A DNA stretch of 64,000 bases from an uncultured Pelagibacteraceae bacterium (lineage in GTDB: Bacteria; Pseudomonadota; Alphaproteobacteria; Pelagibacterales; Pelagibacteraceae). Of the stretch, positions 1 through 10,226 are shown in pieces. The notes below the pieces were generated by a model. It was not told the origin of the DNA. It ran no database searches and worked only from the letters and a program-made list of their open reading frames with translations. A program made the translations under genes and the position numbers. Numbering within the stretch: position 1 is the stretch's first letter; the number at the start of each line of letters is the position of its first letter. Location: contig CACHEF010000001.1 in assembly GCA_902578775.1 (NCBI GenBank), forward strand, positions 62,001-126,000, read 5' to 3'.

Positions 1-2
1 TT

Positions 3-2009
3 AATGGATTATCAGTTCTAGGTTGGGGTGTAGGAGGCATTGAAGCTGAAGCCGGAATGCTTGGCCAACCGATTTCAATGTTAATACCAGAGGTTATTGG
101 TTTCGAAGTTAAAAATAAAATGCCCGAGGGTACTACAGCAACAGATTTAGTTTTAACAGTTGTAAAAATGTTAAGAGACAAAGGCGTAGTAGGAAAATTT
201 GTAGAGTTCTTTGGTGAAGGTTTAAAAAATCTTACTTTGGCTGATAGAGCAACAATTGCAAATATGGCTCCTGAATATGGAGCAACTTGTGGCTTTTTTC
301 CTATAGATGAGGAGACGTTAAAGTACTTAAAATTTTCAGGAAGAGATAATCAAACTCTTAAAATTGTTGAGGATTACGCAAAAGCCCAGGGATTATGGGC
401 AAGTAATGAAATTGAATTTACGGATACGCTTACATTAGATATGTCTTCAATAGTTCCAACAATTTCAGGTCCGAAAAGACCTCAAGATAAAGTTTTATTA
501 TCAGAAGCTTCTCAAAGTTTTAACAAAACTTTTAAAGAGGTTTCAGGTAGTGACGAATTTAAATCTTCAAAAGTTTCGAATGAAGACTTTGAGATAAAAG
601 ATGGAAGTATATTAATTGCAGCTATAACCTCATGTACTAATACATCCAATCCTAATGTTTTGATCGCAGCTGGATTATTAGCTAAAAAAGCTGTTGAACT
701 TGGTCTAGAAACAAAACCTTGGGTAAAGACATCTTTAGCACCAGGTTCTCAAGTAGTTACTGATTACTTAGAAAAAGCTGGACTAAATACATATTTAGAT
801 AAATTAGGATTTAATTTAGTTGGATATGGGTGCACAACATGTATTGGAAATTCTGGTCCATTAGCAGACAGTATAGTTGAGGCTATTCAAAAAGATAACT
901 TATATGGTGTATCAGTCCTTTCAGGAAATAGAAACTTTGAAGGAAGAATATCTCCACACATTAAAGCAAATTATTTAGCATCACCACCTTTAGTAGTTGC
1001 ATATTCTTTAGCAGGACATATGTCTTTTGATTTATACAAAGATTCATTTGGCAAAGACAAAAATGGAAAAGACATTTATTTAAAAGATATTTGGCCATCC
1101 AATCAAGAGATAGAAGAAACTCTTAAAACTTCTTTAAATGCAGAAATGTTTATAAAAAGATATTCAAATGTTTCACAAGGTCCAAAACAATGGCAAGAAA
1201 TTAAAACAGAAAAAAGTAGTATTTATAATTGGGATGAAAATTCAACGTATGTAAAAAAACCTCCTTTCTTTGACAATTTATCAGATGAACCAGAGGGATT
1301 TAAAGAAATTAAGAATGCAAGACCATTATTAATTTTAGGTGATATGGTTACGACTGATCATATCTCACCAGCAGGAAATATTCAAAAAGAGAGTCCAACT
1401 GGAGAATATTTTATGAAACATCAAATTTTACCAAAAGATTATAATTCGTACGGATCAAGAAGAGGAAATCATGAAGTAATGATGAGAGGAACTTTTGCAA
1501 ACATTAGAATAAGAAACGAAATGGCTCCGGGTACAGAAGGTGGTTTTACAAAATTATATCCAGAGGAAAAAGTTATGCCAGTCTATGATGCAGTAGTTGA
1601 ATATAAAAAAAGAGGAACAGATCTAGTTGTAATTGGTGGAAAAGAGTATGGAACTGGTTCATCTAGAGATTGGGCAGCGAAGGGTACAAAATTACTTGGA
1701 GTTAAAGCTGTTATAGCAGAAAGTTTTGAAAGAATTCATAGATCTAATTTGATTGGGATGGGAATATTACCATTACAATTTAAAGATAATCTTAATAGAA
1801 TAAATCTTAAATTAAAAGGATCTGAATTAATTAGTGTGATTGATGTAGAGAAAGGAATTAATCCTTCAGATACTGTTAAGTTAGAAATAAAATATATCTC
1901 AGGTGAAATAAAAATAGTAGATACTCTATGCAGAATAGATACTAAAAATGAATTGGAATATTATAAAAATGGAGGAATATTACAATATGTTTTACGAAAC
2001 ATGATTTAG
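3..2009 (+). CDS. acnA: aconitate hydratase, C-terminal part (5' end outside window)
   Basis: Frame is open from base 3 (NGLSVLGWGVGGIEAEAGMLGQP...), with SCTNTSNP, GCTTCIGNSG and GSSRDWAAKG motifs typical of aconitase. Confidence 0.96.
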   Translation, partial: NGLSVLGWGVGGIEAEAGMLGQPISMLIPEVIGFEVKNKMPEGTTATDLVLTVVKMLRDKGVVGKFVEFFGEGLKNLTLADRATIANMAPEYGATCGFFPIDEETLKYLKFSGRDNQTLKIVEDYAKAQGLWASNEIEFTDTLTLDMSSIVPTISGPKRPQDKVLLSEASQSFNKTFKEVSGSDEFKSSKVSNEDFEIKDGSILIAAITSCTNTSNPNVLIAAGLLAKKAVELGLETKPWVKTSLAPGSQVVTDYLEKAGLNTYLDKLGFNLVGYGCTTCIGNSGPLADSIVEAIQKDNLYGVSVLSGNRNFEGRISPHIKANYLASPPLVVAYSLAGHMSFDLYKDSFGKDKNGKDIYLKDIWPSNQEIEETLKTSLNAEMFIKRYSNVSQGPKQWQEIKTEKSSIYNWDENSTYVKKPPFFDNLSDEPEGFKEIKNARPLLILGDMVTTDHISPAGNIQKESPTGEYFMKHQILPKDYNSYGSRRGNHEVMMRGTFANIRIRNEMAPGTEGGFTKLYPEEKVMPVYDAVVEYKKRGTDLVVIGGKEYGTGSSRDWAAKGTKLLGVKAVIAESFERIHRSNLIGMGILPLQFKDNLNRINLKLKGSELISVIDVEKGINPSDTVKLEIKYISGEIKIVDTLCRIDTKNELEYYKNGGILQYVLRNMI

Positions 2010-2011
2010 TT

Positions 2012-2656
2012 ATGGATGAAGAGACAGCAATAATAAATAGTAGTACAAGAAATGAAAGAATAAAAAATTTTTTTGTTAAAAATAGAAAAACACTTATTTC
2101 GACATTTCTTATAATTTTGATTATATCAATCTTTTATTTTGCATTTAACGAATATAAAGAAAAAAAAAAATTAAAAATTTCTGATGAATATAATTCAATT
2201 ACCACTGAATTTTCAGATAAAAATATAGAAAAAACTAAAAATTCTCTTGTTAATCTAATTTATGAAAATGATTCAACTTATTCACCTTTATCTTTATATT
2301 TTATAATTGATAAAAAATTGATTACCGAAAGAGGAAAAATTAATGATTTATTTGATAATGTGATTAAAAATACTTCATTAGAAAAAGAAATGAAAAATTT
2401 AATAATTTATAAAAAGGCTCTTTATAATGCTGATGAAATAAAAGAAAATGAATTATTAGAGATTCTCAAACCAATATTAAATTCTGATAGTATTTGGAAG
2501 TCACAAGCTTTGTACTTAATGGCAGAATATTTTTATTCAAAAAAAGAAAAACAAAAATCAAAAGAGTTTTTTAATCAAATACTTTCACTAGAAAATGCAA
2601 ATCAAGATTTAAAAATAGAGGCACAAAAAAGATTAAGAAGAGATTTAAGTGAATAG
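2012..2656 (+). CDS. YfgM-like single-TM protein with TPR-like C-terminus
   Basis: One N-terminal TM segment, helical repeat-like C-terminus, directly upstream of a BamB-like gene. Confidence 0.6.
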   Translation: MDEETAIINSSTRNERIKNFFVKNRKTLISTFLIILIISIFYFAFNEYKEKKKLKISDEYNSITTEFSDKNIEKTKNSLVNLIYENDSTYSPLSLYFIIDKKLITERGKINDLFDNVIKNTSLEKEMKNLIIYKKALYNADEIKENELLEILKPILNSDSIWKSQALYLMAEYFYSKKEKQKSKEFFNQILSLENANQDLKIEAQKRLRRDLSE

Positions 2657-3953
2657 ATTTATCATTTTTCTCATTTGTATAATTTTTTTAAATGGCTGTT
2701 CATTAAATAAAAACTCAAAATTTTGGACTACAGCTCAAGATATTCCCAAAGAGAAAAATACTAATTATAAAGAAATATTTGCTGATGATCAAACTTTAGA
2801 TAAGGAATTAAATGCAAATCTAACAATTAATTTCGGAAATATAATTAAAAATAATTCAAGAATTAGAGATTTTTTTAACAATGATGGAAGATTGAATTTT
2901 GATGGAGTAATTAAAAAATCATCAAGATATAAATTTTCTAAAATTGAAAAATTTGATCAATTTGAGCCAGTCATATCTTTTGACAATAAGAATATTATTT
3001 TCTTTGATGACAAAGGTTCAATTTTAAAATTTAATGACAAATCTGAATTAATTTGGAAAAAAAATCATTATTTAAAATTAGAAAAAAAACTTAGACCTGT
3101 TTTACAATTTGCAAATGACGGAACCACATTAGTAGTTGCAGATAGTATTGCAAAAACTTTTGCTCTCAATTTAGATGATGGTGAAATAATATGGTCCAAA
3201 GATAATTCTGCGCCATTTAATTCTCAAATCAAAATTTATAAAAATATGTTTTTCACAATTGATTTTTCAAACACTTTAAGATGTTTTTCCTTAAAAGATG
3301 GGAAAGAATTGTGGAATATTAAAACAGAAAATTCATTAATAAGGTCTCAAAAAAAACTATCAATGGTTATTGTAAATGATCTTTTATATTTCAAAAATTC
3401 GATAGGCGATATAAGTGCTGTTGATTTAAATCAAGGTGAATTGTTATGGCAACTGCCAACACAAAGTAGCTTAATATATGAAGCATCTTTTTCTCTAGAA
3501 ACATCAGATTTAGTAACAGATGGAAATGCGCTTTTTTTTTCAAATAACAAAAATCAATTTTTCTCAATTGATCTTGATACAGGAAGTTTTAATTGGAAAA
3601 ATAAAGTAAATTCAAATCTTAGACCAACTTTAATTGAGGATTATATTTTTACTGTTTCACTAGAGGGATATCTAATTGTTATTGATAAAAAAAGTGGAAA
3701 TATTATAAGAGTTACAGATATATTTAAGAATTTTAAAAAAAAGAAAAGAGAACAAATAAAACCTGTAGGTTTAATTGTAGGTCTTAAAAATATTTATTTA
3801 ACAACAGATAATGGTAGGTTAATGATTATCAATACTAAAACTGGAAAAACAAACTCAACTTTAAAAATTGATAGTGATAAAATATCTAGACCATTTGTGT
3901 TAGATAAGAACATGTATGTTGTAAAAGATAATGCTATTATCAAATTAAATTGA
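2649..3953 (+). CDS. BamB-like PQQ/beta-propeller lipoprotein
   Basis: Lipobox-like FLNGCS; repeated LDDGEIIWS / LKDGKELWN / LNQGELLWQ blades. Confidence 0.75.
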   Translation: MNRFIIFLICIIFLNGCSLNKNSKFWTTAQDIPKEKNTNYKEIFADDQTLDKELNANLTINFGNIIKNNSRIRDFFNNDGRLNFDGVIKKSSRYKFSKIEKFDQFEPVISFDNKNIIFFDDKGSILKFNDKSELIWKKNHYLKLEKKLRPVLQFANDGTTLVVADSIAKTFALNLDDGEIIWSKDNSAPFNSQIKIYKNMFFTIDFSNTLRCFSLKDGKELWNIKTENSLIRSQKKLSMVIVNDLLYFKNSIGDISAVDLNQGELLWQLPTQSSLIYEASFSLETSDLVTDGNALFFSNNKNQFFSIDLDTGSFNWKNKVNSNLRPTLIEDYIFTVSLEGYLIVIDKKSGNIIRVTDIFKNFKKKKREQIKPVGLIVGLKNIYLTTDNGRLMIINTKTGKTNSTLKIDSDKISRPFVLDKNMYVVKDNAIIKLN

Positions 3954-4384
3954 TGTTTCTTAAATTATTGGAAAAATTAGGTCGTAAAAAAATTGTTTTA
4001 GATCGTGGTCCGTCACACCCAAGATTTGATTTAGCGAAACCTTGGATGAATAGATACTATCTTATATTTAGACATAGACCAAAATGGTTTCCGTTTAATA
4101 TACTAATTCATGAAATGTTAGCTGATGATCATGGTGAAGGAGTGCATAATCATCTTTTTCCATACATCACAATTGTCATTAGAGGTGGTTATTGGGAAAC
4201 AACGGAGAAAGGAAAATTTTGGAGAAGACCTGGTTATATTGGATTCAGATCTGCTAATGCACATCACAGAGTTGATTTAGAGCCTGGAACTAAACCAATG
4301 ACTATTTTTATATCTGGTCCATTTGGTTTGAGGAAGGGTCCAAGATCAGAATATGGTATTGATTTTAAATCAAAAAAAAATTGA
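3953..4384 (+). CDS. cupin-like hypothetical protein
   Basis: HNHLFPYITIVIRGGYWE and AHHRVDLEPGT cupin-like motifs; ATG at 3953 overlaps upstream stop (TGATG). Confidence 0.6.
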   Translation: MFLKLLEKLGRKKIVLDRGPSHPRFDLAKPWMNRYYLIFRHRPKWFPFNILIHEMLADDHGEGVHNHLFPYITIVIRGGYWETTEKGKFWRRPGYIGFRSANAHHRVDLEPGTKPMTIFISGPFGLRKGPRSEYGIDFKSKKN

Positions 4385-5442
4385 TGTCCAAAAATCTTGA
4401 GGAAAAATTCAGATCATTTTGCAATTTAAAAAATTTAGAAATTAACCAAAATCAAATAATAACAATTAAAATAATTGAAGATTTTTATAATAAAAATTTT
4501 CATTCTTCGATTTTCAATTTTTTTAAAAAAGAAAATAATAAAAAAGGGCTTTATCTTTATGGAGGTGTTGGTGTTGGAAAAACAATGATTTTAGATTTTT
4601 TTTATGATCTTATCTCTGAAAAAAAACTAAGACTTCACTTCAATGAGTTTATGTTAAATTTTCATAATTTTGTCCATGAAAACAAAAATAAGGGAGATGA
4701 AAATATTATTAACTTATTTGTTAAAGACCTTAAATCAAAAGCTTTGTTAATTTATTTTGATGAGTTTCAAGTAACCAATATAGTAGATGCTATGATACTA
4801 GGTAAGTTATTTGATAGAATATTCAGAGAGAACATAAAGATAATTATCACCTCTAATATTAAAATCTCAGAACTATATAAAGATGGACTTCAACGAGATC
4901 AATTTAAACCTTTTATTGAGATCATGAAAAAAAAGACAATCGAACATGAACTTGTAATTGAAGATGATTATAGAAAATCAAAAGAAAACCAAAATGATAG
5001 ATATTTCTTTCCACTGAATAAAGAAAGTAATTTTAAAATGAATAAACTCTTTAGGATTATTTCAAAGAATAAAAAAAAAACTACTCATAGTCTTAATATT
5101 AAAGGTAGAAAATTTCTAATTAAAGAATTCTATGAGGGAGTTGTTAGATTAACATTTGATGAATTATGTGACAAAAATTTGGGAGCTGAGGATTATCTTG
5201 AAATAGCTAAAGTCTCTAAATTTGTAGTTATTGATAATATACCTGAGTTTGACGACATAAATTCTAATCAACAACACCGTTTTATAACCTTAATTGATAT
5301 AATCTATGATAAGAGAATACCTATTGCGGTCACATCAGAAAAGAGTCTAGAGGGATTAACCTCATCTAAATCATTAAAAGAACCATTTAAACGTACAATT
5401 AGTCGTCTTTATGAACTAACATCTTCAGAATTTAATCTATGA
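4384..5442 (+). CDS. zapE: AFG1/ZapE-family ATPase
   Basis: Walker A YGGVGVGKTM; LIYFDEFQVTNIVDAMILGKLF; AFG1-type layout. Confidence 0.85.
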   Translation: MSKNLEEKFRSFCNLKNLEINQNQIITIKIIEDFYNKNFHSSIFNFFKKENNKKGLYLYGGVGVGKTMILDFFYDLISEKKLRLHFNEFMLNFHNFVHENKNKGDENIINLFVKDLKSKALLIYFDEFQVTNIVDAMILGKLFDRIFRENIKIIITSNIKISELYKDGLQRDQFKPFIEIMKKKTIEHELVIEDDYRKSKENQNDRYFFPLNKESNFKMNKLFRIISKNKKKTTHSLNIKGRKFLIKEFYEGVVRLTFDELCDKNLGAEDYLEIAKVSKFVVIDNIPEFDDINSNQQHRFITLIDIIYDKRIPIAVTSEKSLEGLTSSKSLKEPFKRTISRLYELTSSEFNL

Positions 5443-5861
5443 TACAAAAATTCAATAACTTTCAAATCAATACTAATGGACAAAAATTATACGAATTTAC
5501 CAATCAAACAACTGAGTGGATTAGAAAAAATAAATTTAAAAATGGTATTCTTAATCTTAGTATTCAACACACCAGTGCTTCTTTGATTATTCAAGAAAAT
5601 GCAGATCCTGACGTCCAAACTGACTTAATAAATTATTTTAACAAACTAGCGCCAATGGATAACAAGTTATATATCCATACAACTGAAGGCAAAGACGATA
5701 TGCCTGCACATATAAAATCAAGTTTAACTAACAATCAAATTTCTCTAAGTGTTGAAAATGGAGAATTATTACTTGGAACTTGGCAAGGTATTTATTTATT
5801 TGAACACAGATTAAACCCACAAACGAGAACAATAGTTCACCATTTTTTAGGAGAGGTTTAA
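5439..5861 (+). CDS. yjbQ: YjbQ family protein (UPF0047)
   Basis: LSIQHTSASLIIQENADPDV, DDMPAHIKSSL, GTWQGIYLFEHR. Confidence 0.88.
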   Translation: MIQKFNNFQINTNGQKLYEFTNQTTEWIRKNKFKNGILNLSIQHTSASLIIQENADPDVQTDLINYFNKLAPMDNKLYIHTTEGKDDMPAHIKSSLTNNQISLSVENGELLLGTWQGIYLFEHRLNPQTRTIVHHFLGEV

Positions 5862-7279
5862 TTTTTTTTTAAACTCTGAAAAGCTTTTAGAGCAGAAGCT
5901 CTTGCCTCTTCATGTACCACTATTGGTTTTGGATAATCTTTTCCAACGATTGTATTTATTGCTTGTTGATATTTCATTTCCATTTCCCAAGGTTTGTGAA
6001 TAAATTTTTGTGGAACTTTACTTAATTCTGGGACCCATTTTTTTACATATTTTCCTTCTTTATCAAACTTTTCACCCTGAAGAATAGGATTAAAAATTCT
6101 AAAATAAGGTGCTGCATCTGCTCCACAACCCGCAACCCATTGCCACTGGGCAACATTATTGGCTTTATTAAAATCAAGTAAACAATTTCTAAAATGTTTT
6201 TCACCTTCGGTCCAATTAATCCTTAAATGTTTCACTAAAAAGGAGCCGACTACCATTCTTATTCTGTTATGCATCCAACCAGTTTCATATAATTCCCTCA
6301 TTCCCGCGTCCACGATTGGATAGCCAGTCATTCCTGATTTCCATGCTTTCAAAAATTTTTCATTTTTTACCCACGGAAATTTATCAAATTCTTTTCTATA
6401 ATTTCCTTTTAAGAACTCTGGAAAATAATTAATCAAACTATGAGAGAACTCACGCCAACCTAATTCATTAATATATTTCCTATAACCAATACCTTTAGAT
6501 TTAACCCCATTACATTTTTTCCAAATAGTGCTTACATGTATTTGCCCGTGTTTAATATAAGGAGATAATTTAGATGTGCCTTCTATAGACGGATAATCTC
6601 TTGCTGTACCGTATTCTTTAATTTTATCATTAATTAAATTGTTGAGAACTTTTTTTGAGTCATTTTCTGAGACCTTCCAATAATTCTCAAATTTTTTATA
6701 CCAATTTTTTTTTGGTAAAATATTTTTAGGCTCAATATAATTTTTAAATAAAGAGATTGTTTTCGATTTTTTTTTTACAACATAATTTTTACTCGGTGGT
6801 AAACCAAGATATTTTTGTTCTGCATTTCTCCAGAATGGTGTGAATACTTTAAAAGGTGTTCCATCATTTTTTGTAACTTCTTGAAATTCATTTAAGATAT
6901 TCCCTTTAAAATATTTAAATTCAACCTCATTTTTTAAAAAAGAATCTCTAATTTTTTTTCCTTTTGCAATTACATCAGGTTCATAAATCTTATTCCAATA
7001 TATTGTAACATCATCTTTTTTTTTAATTTTAGAAAATATATTTATTTCATCACCTTCTAATATTTGAAGATTTATTTTATATTTAGATAGTTCAGATTTA
7101 AATATTTCTAAAGATTTAAATAACCACCATTTTTGTGCTTCTCTTTTATTATCAAAATCAGTTTTATTATAAATATATAACGCAATTACATTTTCATGAT
7201 TTTGCGTGGCAAATGAAAGAGCAGGGTTGTGATCAATTCTAAAGTCTTCCCTTATCCAAGCTATAGCATTTTTTGTCAT
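5858..7279 (-). CDS. phrB: deoxyribodipyrimidine photolyase
   Basis: WIREDFRIDHNPAL; GYPIVDAGMREL; NNVAQWQWVAGCGADAAPYFRIFNP. Confidence 0.93.
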   Translation of the reverse strand: MTKNAIAWIREDFRIDHNPALSFATQNHENVIALYIYNKTDFDNKREAQKWWLFKSLEIFKSELSKYKINLQILEGDEINIFSKIKKKDDVTIYWNKIYEPDVIAKGKKIRDSFLKNEVEFKYFKGNILNEFQEVTKNDGTPFKVFTPFWRNAEQKYLGLPPSKNYVVKKKSKTISLFKNYIEPKNILPKKNWYKKFENYWKVSENDSKKVLNNLINDKIKEYGTARDYPSIEGTSKLSPYIKHGQIHVSTIWKKCNGVKSKGIGYRKYINELGWREFSHSLINYFPEFLKGNYRKEFDKFPWVKNEKFLKAWKSGMTGYPIVDAGMRELYETGWMHNRIRMVVGSFLVKHLRINWTEGEKHFRNCLLDFNKANNVAQWQWVAGCGADAAPYFRIFNPILQGEKFDKEGKYVKKWVPELSKVPQKFIHKPWEMEMKYQQAINTIVGKDYPKPIVVHEEARASALKAFQSLKKN

Positions 7280-7287
7280 ATAAAAAA

Positions 7288-8421
7288 TTATTTTCTACCT
7301 TTAGATAGCAGCTCTTTGTAAAGTTTAACATCTGCATTTCCTTCGCATCCAATAAGAAGAATGTTGGAGTCTTTATTCAAATTTAATGATTTTTTTACTT
7401 TAGGATTGTTAGCTAAACCTATAAGCGCAATAACCCCAGGTGTTGCACATTCTCCACCTATAATTGAAAATTTACTAAATTTTTTATCTTTTAGCATTGC
7501 TGTTGTTTTAGCAACATTATTGTCAGCAATAGAAACACAATAGTTTGAGGTTTTTTTTAATATTTGCCATGGAACAAGTGACATTTCATTACATGACATT
7601 CCACCCATAATACTCTCTTTTTTTATTCTTATTTTTTTCAGTTTATTTGCTTTTACACTTTGAAGAACACAATCTGCTCTGTCAGGTTCAATAACGATTA
7701 TTTTTGGAATTCTTTTAAAATATTTTGCTACTCCAGCAACTACGCCTGCTGCTAATCCTCCAACACCAGCTTGAACAAATATGTGTGTTATGTAATGATT
7801 TGTTTGTTTGGATATTTCTTTTATGATTACAGAATAACCGGCCATTGTAAGTTGGGGGACATACTTATAGTTCTTGGTAGAAACATCCTGAACAATTTGC
7901 CAATTATTCTTTTTCGATAGTCTTTTACATTCTTCTAATGAATTCTCATAATTTCCTTTGACTCTTATAACTTCAGCACCAAATTTCTCTATTTCATGAA
8001 CTCTTGTTTGGCTTACATATTGACTTACAAAAATTTTACATTTTAAATTTAATCTTTTTGCCCCCCAGGCAACAGACCTACCATGATTGCCAGCTGTTGC
8101 TGATGAAATAATAATATTTTTTTTCCCCTTAGAAATTCTCTCTACCGCGTATGCTCCCCCTAAAGCTTTAAACGACTTTAAATGAAATCTTTTAGACTCA
8201 TCCTTGTAAAAAATATTATTTAATTTTAAATTTTTCTTTAATTTATCAAGAGATAAAAGAGGAGTTACTTTATAATTTTTCCAACCAGATATGGATTTAT
8301 AGGCATTAGTGATTAATGCAGATGGCAGATATTTTAAAACGTAATTTCTTTTAAAATTATAATGATTATTTTTTAATAATTTTTTATATTTCCAGCTTTT
8401 AAGATTTTTTAAGCTTTTCAC
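7288..8421 (-). CDS. PLP-dependent lyase, diaminopropionate ammonia-lyase-like
   Basis: KDESKRFHLKSFKALGGAYAV; SATAGNHGRSVAWGAK; VQAGVGGLAAGV. Confidence 0.75.
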   Translation of the reverse strand: MKSLKNLKSWKYKKLLKNNHYNFKRNYVLKYLPSALITNAYKSISGWKNYKVTPLLSLDKLKKNLKLNNIFYKDESKRFHLKSFKALGGAYAVERISKGKKNIIISSATAGNHGRSVAWGAKRLNLKCKIFVSQYVSQTRVHEIEKFGAEVIRVKGNYENSLEECKRLSKKNNWQIVQDVSTKNYKYVPQLTMAGYSVIIKEISKQTNHYITHIFVQAGVGGLAAGVVAGVAKYFKRIPKIIVIEPDRADCVLQSVKANKLKKIRIKKESIMGGMSCNEMSLVPWQILKKTSNYCVSIADNNVAKTTAMLKDKKFSKFSIIGGECATPGVIALIGLANNPKVKKSLNLNKDSNILLIGCEGNADVKLYKELLSKGRK

Positions 8422-8422
8422 T

Positions 8423-9748
8423 TTAGCAATCTAGAGTATTTTGTTTTTCCCATTTGGTTATAGGTTTCGACTTGTCAAATTTCTCTACATTATTAAATTC
8501 CTTAATTTCTGTATCTCTAAGCTTTATATAACTATCGATTACATGAGAACCAAAAGTCTCATTCATTTCTTTATTTTGTTTTAATTGTTTTAATGATTGA
8601 TCTAACTCGTCAGGAAGTTTTGGAAGATTTGGGTATTTTGCAAAATCTTTGTACATATTACAATTGAGAGGTTTGCCAGGATCAATCTTATTTTTAACAC
8701 CGTTTATTCCAGCCGCAAGGATACTTGCTTGGAGCAAATAAGGGTTAACAGATCCATCCATTAATCTCAATTCAAACCTCCCTGGGTCAGGAATTCTAAT
8801 CATATGAGTTCTGTTATTGCCCGTATAAGATATACTACTTGGTGACCATGATGCTCCTGATTTTGTTGGAGGTGCATTAATTCGTCTGTAACTATTGATT
8901 GTAGGGTTAAAAAAAGCAGATAAAGACGAAGCATGTTTAATTACCCCACCCAAAAAATTATATGCCATTTTGCTTAGACCTAATTCATTAGACTTGTCCA
9001 AAAATTTATTTTTCTTTCCATCCCAAACAGAAATATGGGCATGACATCCATTACCAGTTAAATTTTCAAATGGTTTAGGCATAAACGTAGCTCTTAAACC
9101 ATGTTTTTCAGCAATAGTTTTTACCATGTACTTAAAAAATGTATGTCTGTCTGCTGTCTTTAAACAATCTGAGTAATCCCAATTCATTTCAAATTGACCG
9201 TTAGCATCCTCGTGATCATTTTGATAAGGACCCCATCCCATTTCAATCATACAATCACAAATTTCTTTAATTAAGTCATATCTTCTCATTAAAGCTGATT
9301 GATCATAGCAAGGTTTTGATTGGGTATCTCTTGGGTCTGCAATTGAATTTCCATCAGGAGATATCAAAAAATATTCACATTCTACTCCAGATTTCATGAC
9401 AAAACCTTGTTTTGAGAGTTTTTTAATTTGTTTTTTTAACATTACTCTTGGTGAGGCATCTACTGGTTTTCCATTCATCCAAAGATCTGATGCAAGCCAA
9501 CCCACTTCTTTATTCCAAGGTAATTGAATTAAACTATCTGGATCTGGAATTCCAAACATGTCTGAATCTGCAGGCGTCATATCCAACCAAGCAGCAAATC
9601 CTGCAAATCCTGCACCAGTTTCCTGCATTTCTTTTATTGCATGTGCTGGGACTAATTTTGATCTTAAAACCCCAAATAGATCTACAAAACTAATTAAAAA
9701 ATATTTAATTTTTTTTTCTTTAGCAATTTTGAATAAATTTTTTGGCAT
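8423..9748 (-). CDS. gmaS: gamma-glutamylmethylamide synthetase-like, glutamine-synthetase family
   Basis: GS family fold; NDHEDANGQFEMNW and YTGNNRTHMIRIPDPGRFELRLMDGSVNPYL motifs; same island as mgs-like and mgd-like genes. Confidence 0.75.
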   Translation of the reverse strand: MPKNLFKIAKEKKIKYFLISFVDLFGVLRSKLVPAHAIKEMQETGAGFAGFAAWLDMTPADSDMFGIPDPDSLIQLPWNKEVGWLASDLWMNGKPVDASPRVMLKKQIKKLSKQGFVMKSGVECEYFLISPDGNSIADPRDTQSKPCYDQSALMRRYDLIKEICDCMIEMGWGPYQNDHEDANGQFEMNWDYSDCLKTADRHTFFKYMVKTIAEKHGLRATFMPKPFENLTGNGCHAHISVWDGKKNKFLDKSNELGLSKMAYNFLGGVIKHASSLSAFFNPTINSYRRINAPPTKSGASWSPSSISYTGNNRTHMIRIPDPGRFELRLMDGSVNPYLLQASILAAGINGVKNKIDPGKPLNCNMYKDFAKYPNLPKLPDELDQSLKQLKQNKEMNETFGSHVIDSYIKLRDTEIKEFNNVEKFDKSKPITKWEKQNTLDC

Positions 9749-9765
9749 AAATTAAGTTAACATAG

Positions 9766-9924
9766 TTATTTGAAAAAAGAAAAAATTGTTTCTTTATATA
9801 AAATTAAATTTACACAGATAATTATTATAACTGCAACTATTACACCATACTTTGCTTTAGGAAAAACAACACCGCGCATTTTAGTTGGTCTTAATTCTTC
9901 GTTATTATTATCTTTTTCGGGCAT
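9766..9924 (-). CDS. 52-aa single-TM small protein (not in supplied track)
   Basis: MPEKDNNNEELRPTKMRGVVFPKAKYGVIVAVIIIICVNLILYKETIFSFFK; open frame with one TM helix. Confidence 0.5.
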   Translation of the reverse strand: MPEKDNNNEELRPTKMRGVVFPKAKYGVIVAVIIIICVNLILYKETIFSFFK

Positions 9925-9936
9925 TATTAGTTAAGA

Positions 9937-9976
9937 AAAAAAATGGGCACTGTGATGAACAGTGCCCAAATTTTTT
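9937..9976. terminator. bidirectional rho-independent terminator
   Basis: GGGCACTGT-gatga-ACAGTGCCC, 9-bp perfect stem with A-tract before and T-tract after. Confidence 0.9.
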
Positions 9977-9984
9977 AGTTTAAA

Positions 9985-10215
9985 TTACCAATCGGTAATA
10001 TTGCTTTTATGGTCATTTGGACCATGTCTTTTTCTACCCAACCTATCAAGTTCATCACTCTCAGATCTGGAAGTTAAAACAGTCCAACCTACCCATATAA
10101 TTAAAGCTAGTATAACAAGTATACCTTCACTAGATCCAGCACCAGGATAAACAGCACCAACAACTTCTTCTGCTGGTTTGTTTAGGTGATCAATCCAATT
10201 TGTAACTGTCGCCAT
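9985..10215 (-). CDS. 76-aa single-TM protein in amt operon
   Basis: Starts just downstream of the amt stop on the same strand; TM SEGILVILALIIWVGWTVLT; strong terminator follows. Confidence 0.75.
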   Translation of the reverse strand: MATVTNWIDHLNKPAEEVVGAVYPGAGSSEGILVILALIIWVGWTVLTSRSESDELDRLGRKRHGPNDHKSNITDW

Positions 10216-10226
10216 ATATTACTCCT

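Noticed and set aside
7361-7543. 60-aa plus-strand ORF
   Set aside because: Antisense inside the diaminopropionate-lyase-like gene; no family features
9448-9755. Two plus-strand ORFs (81 and 65 aa)
   Set aside because: Antisense shadows of gmaS
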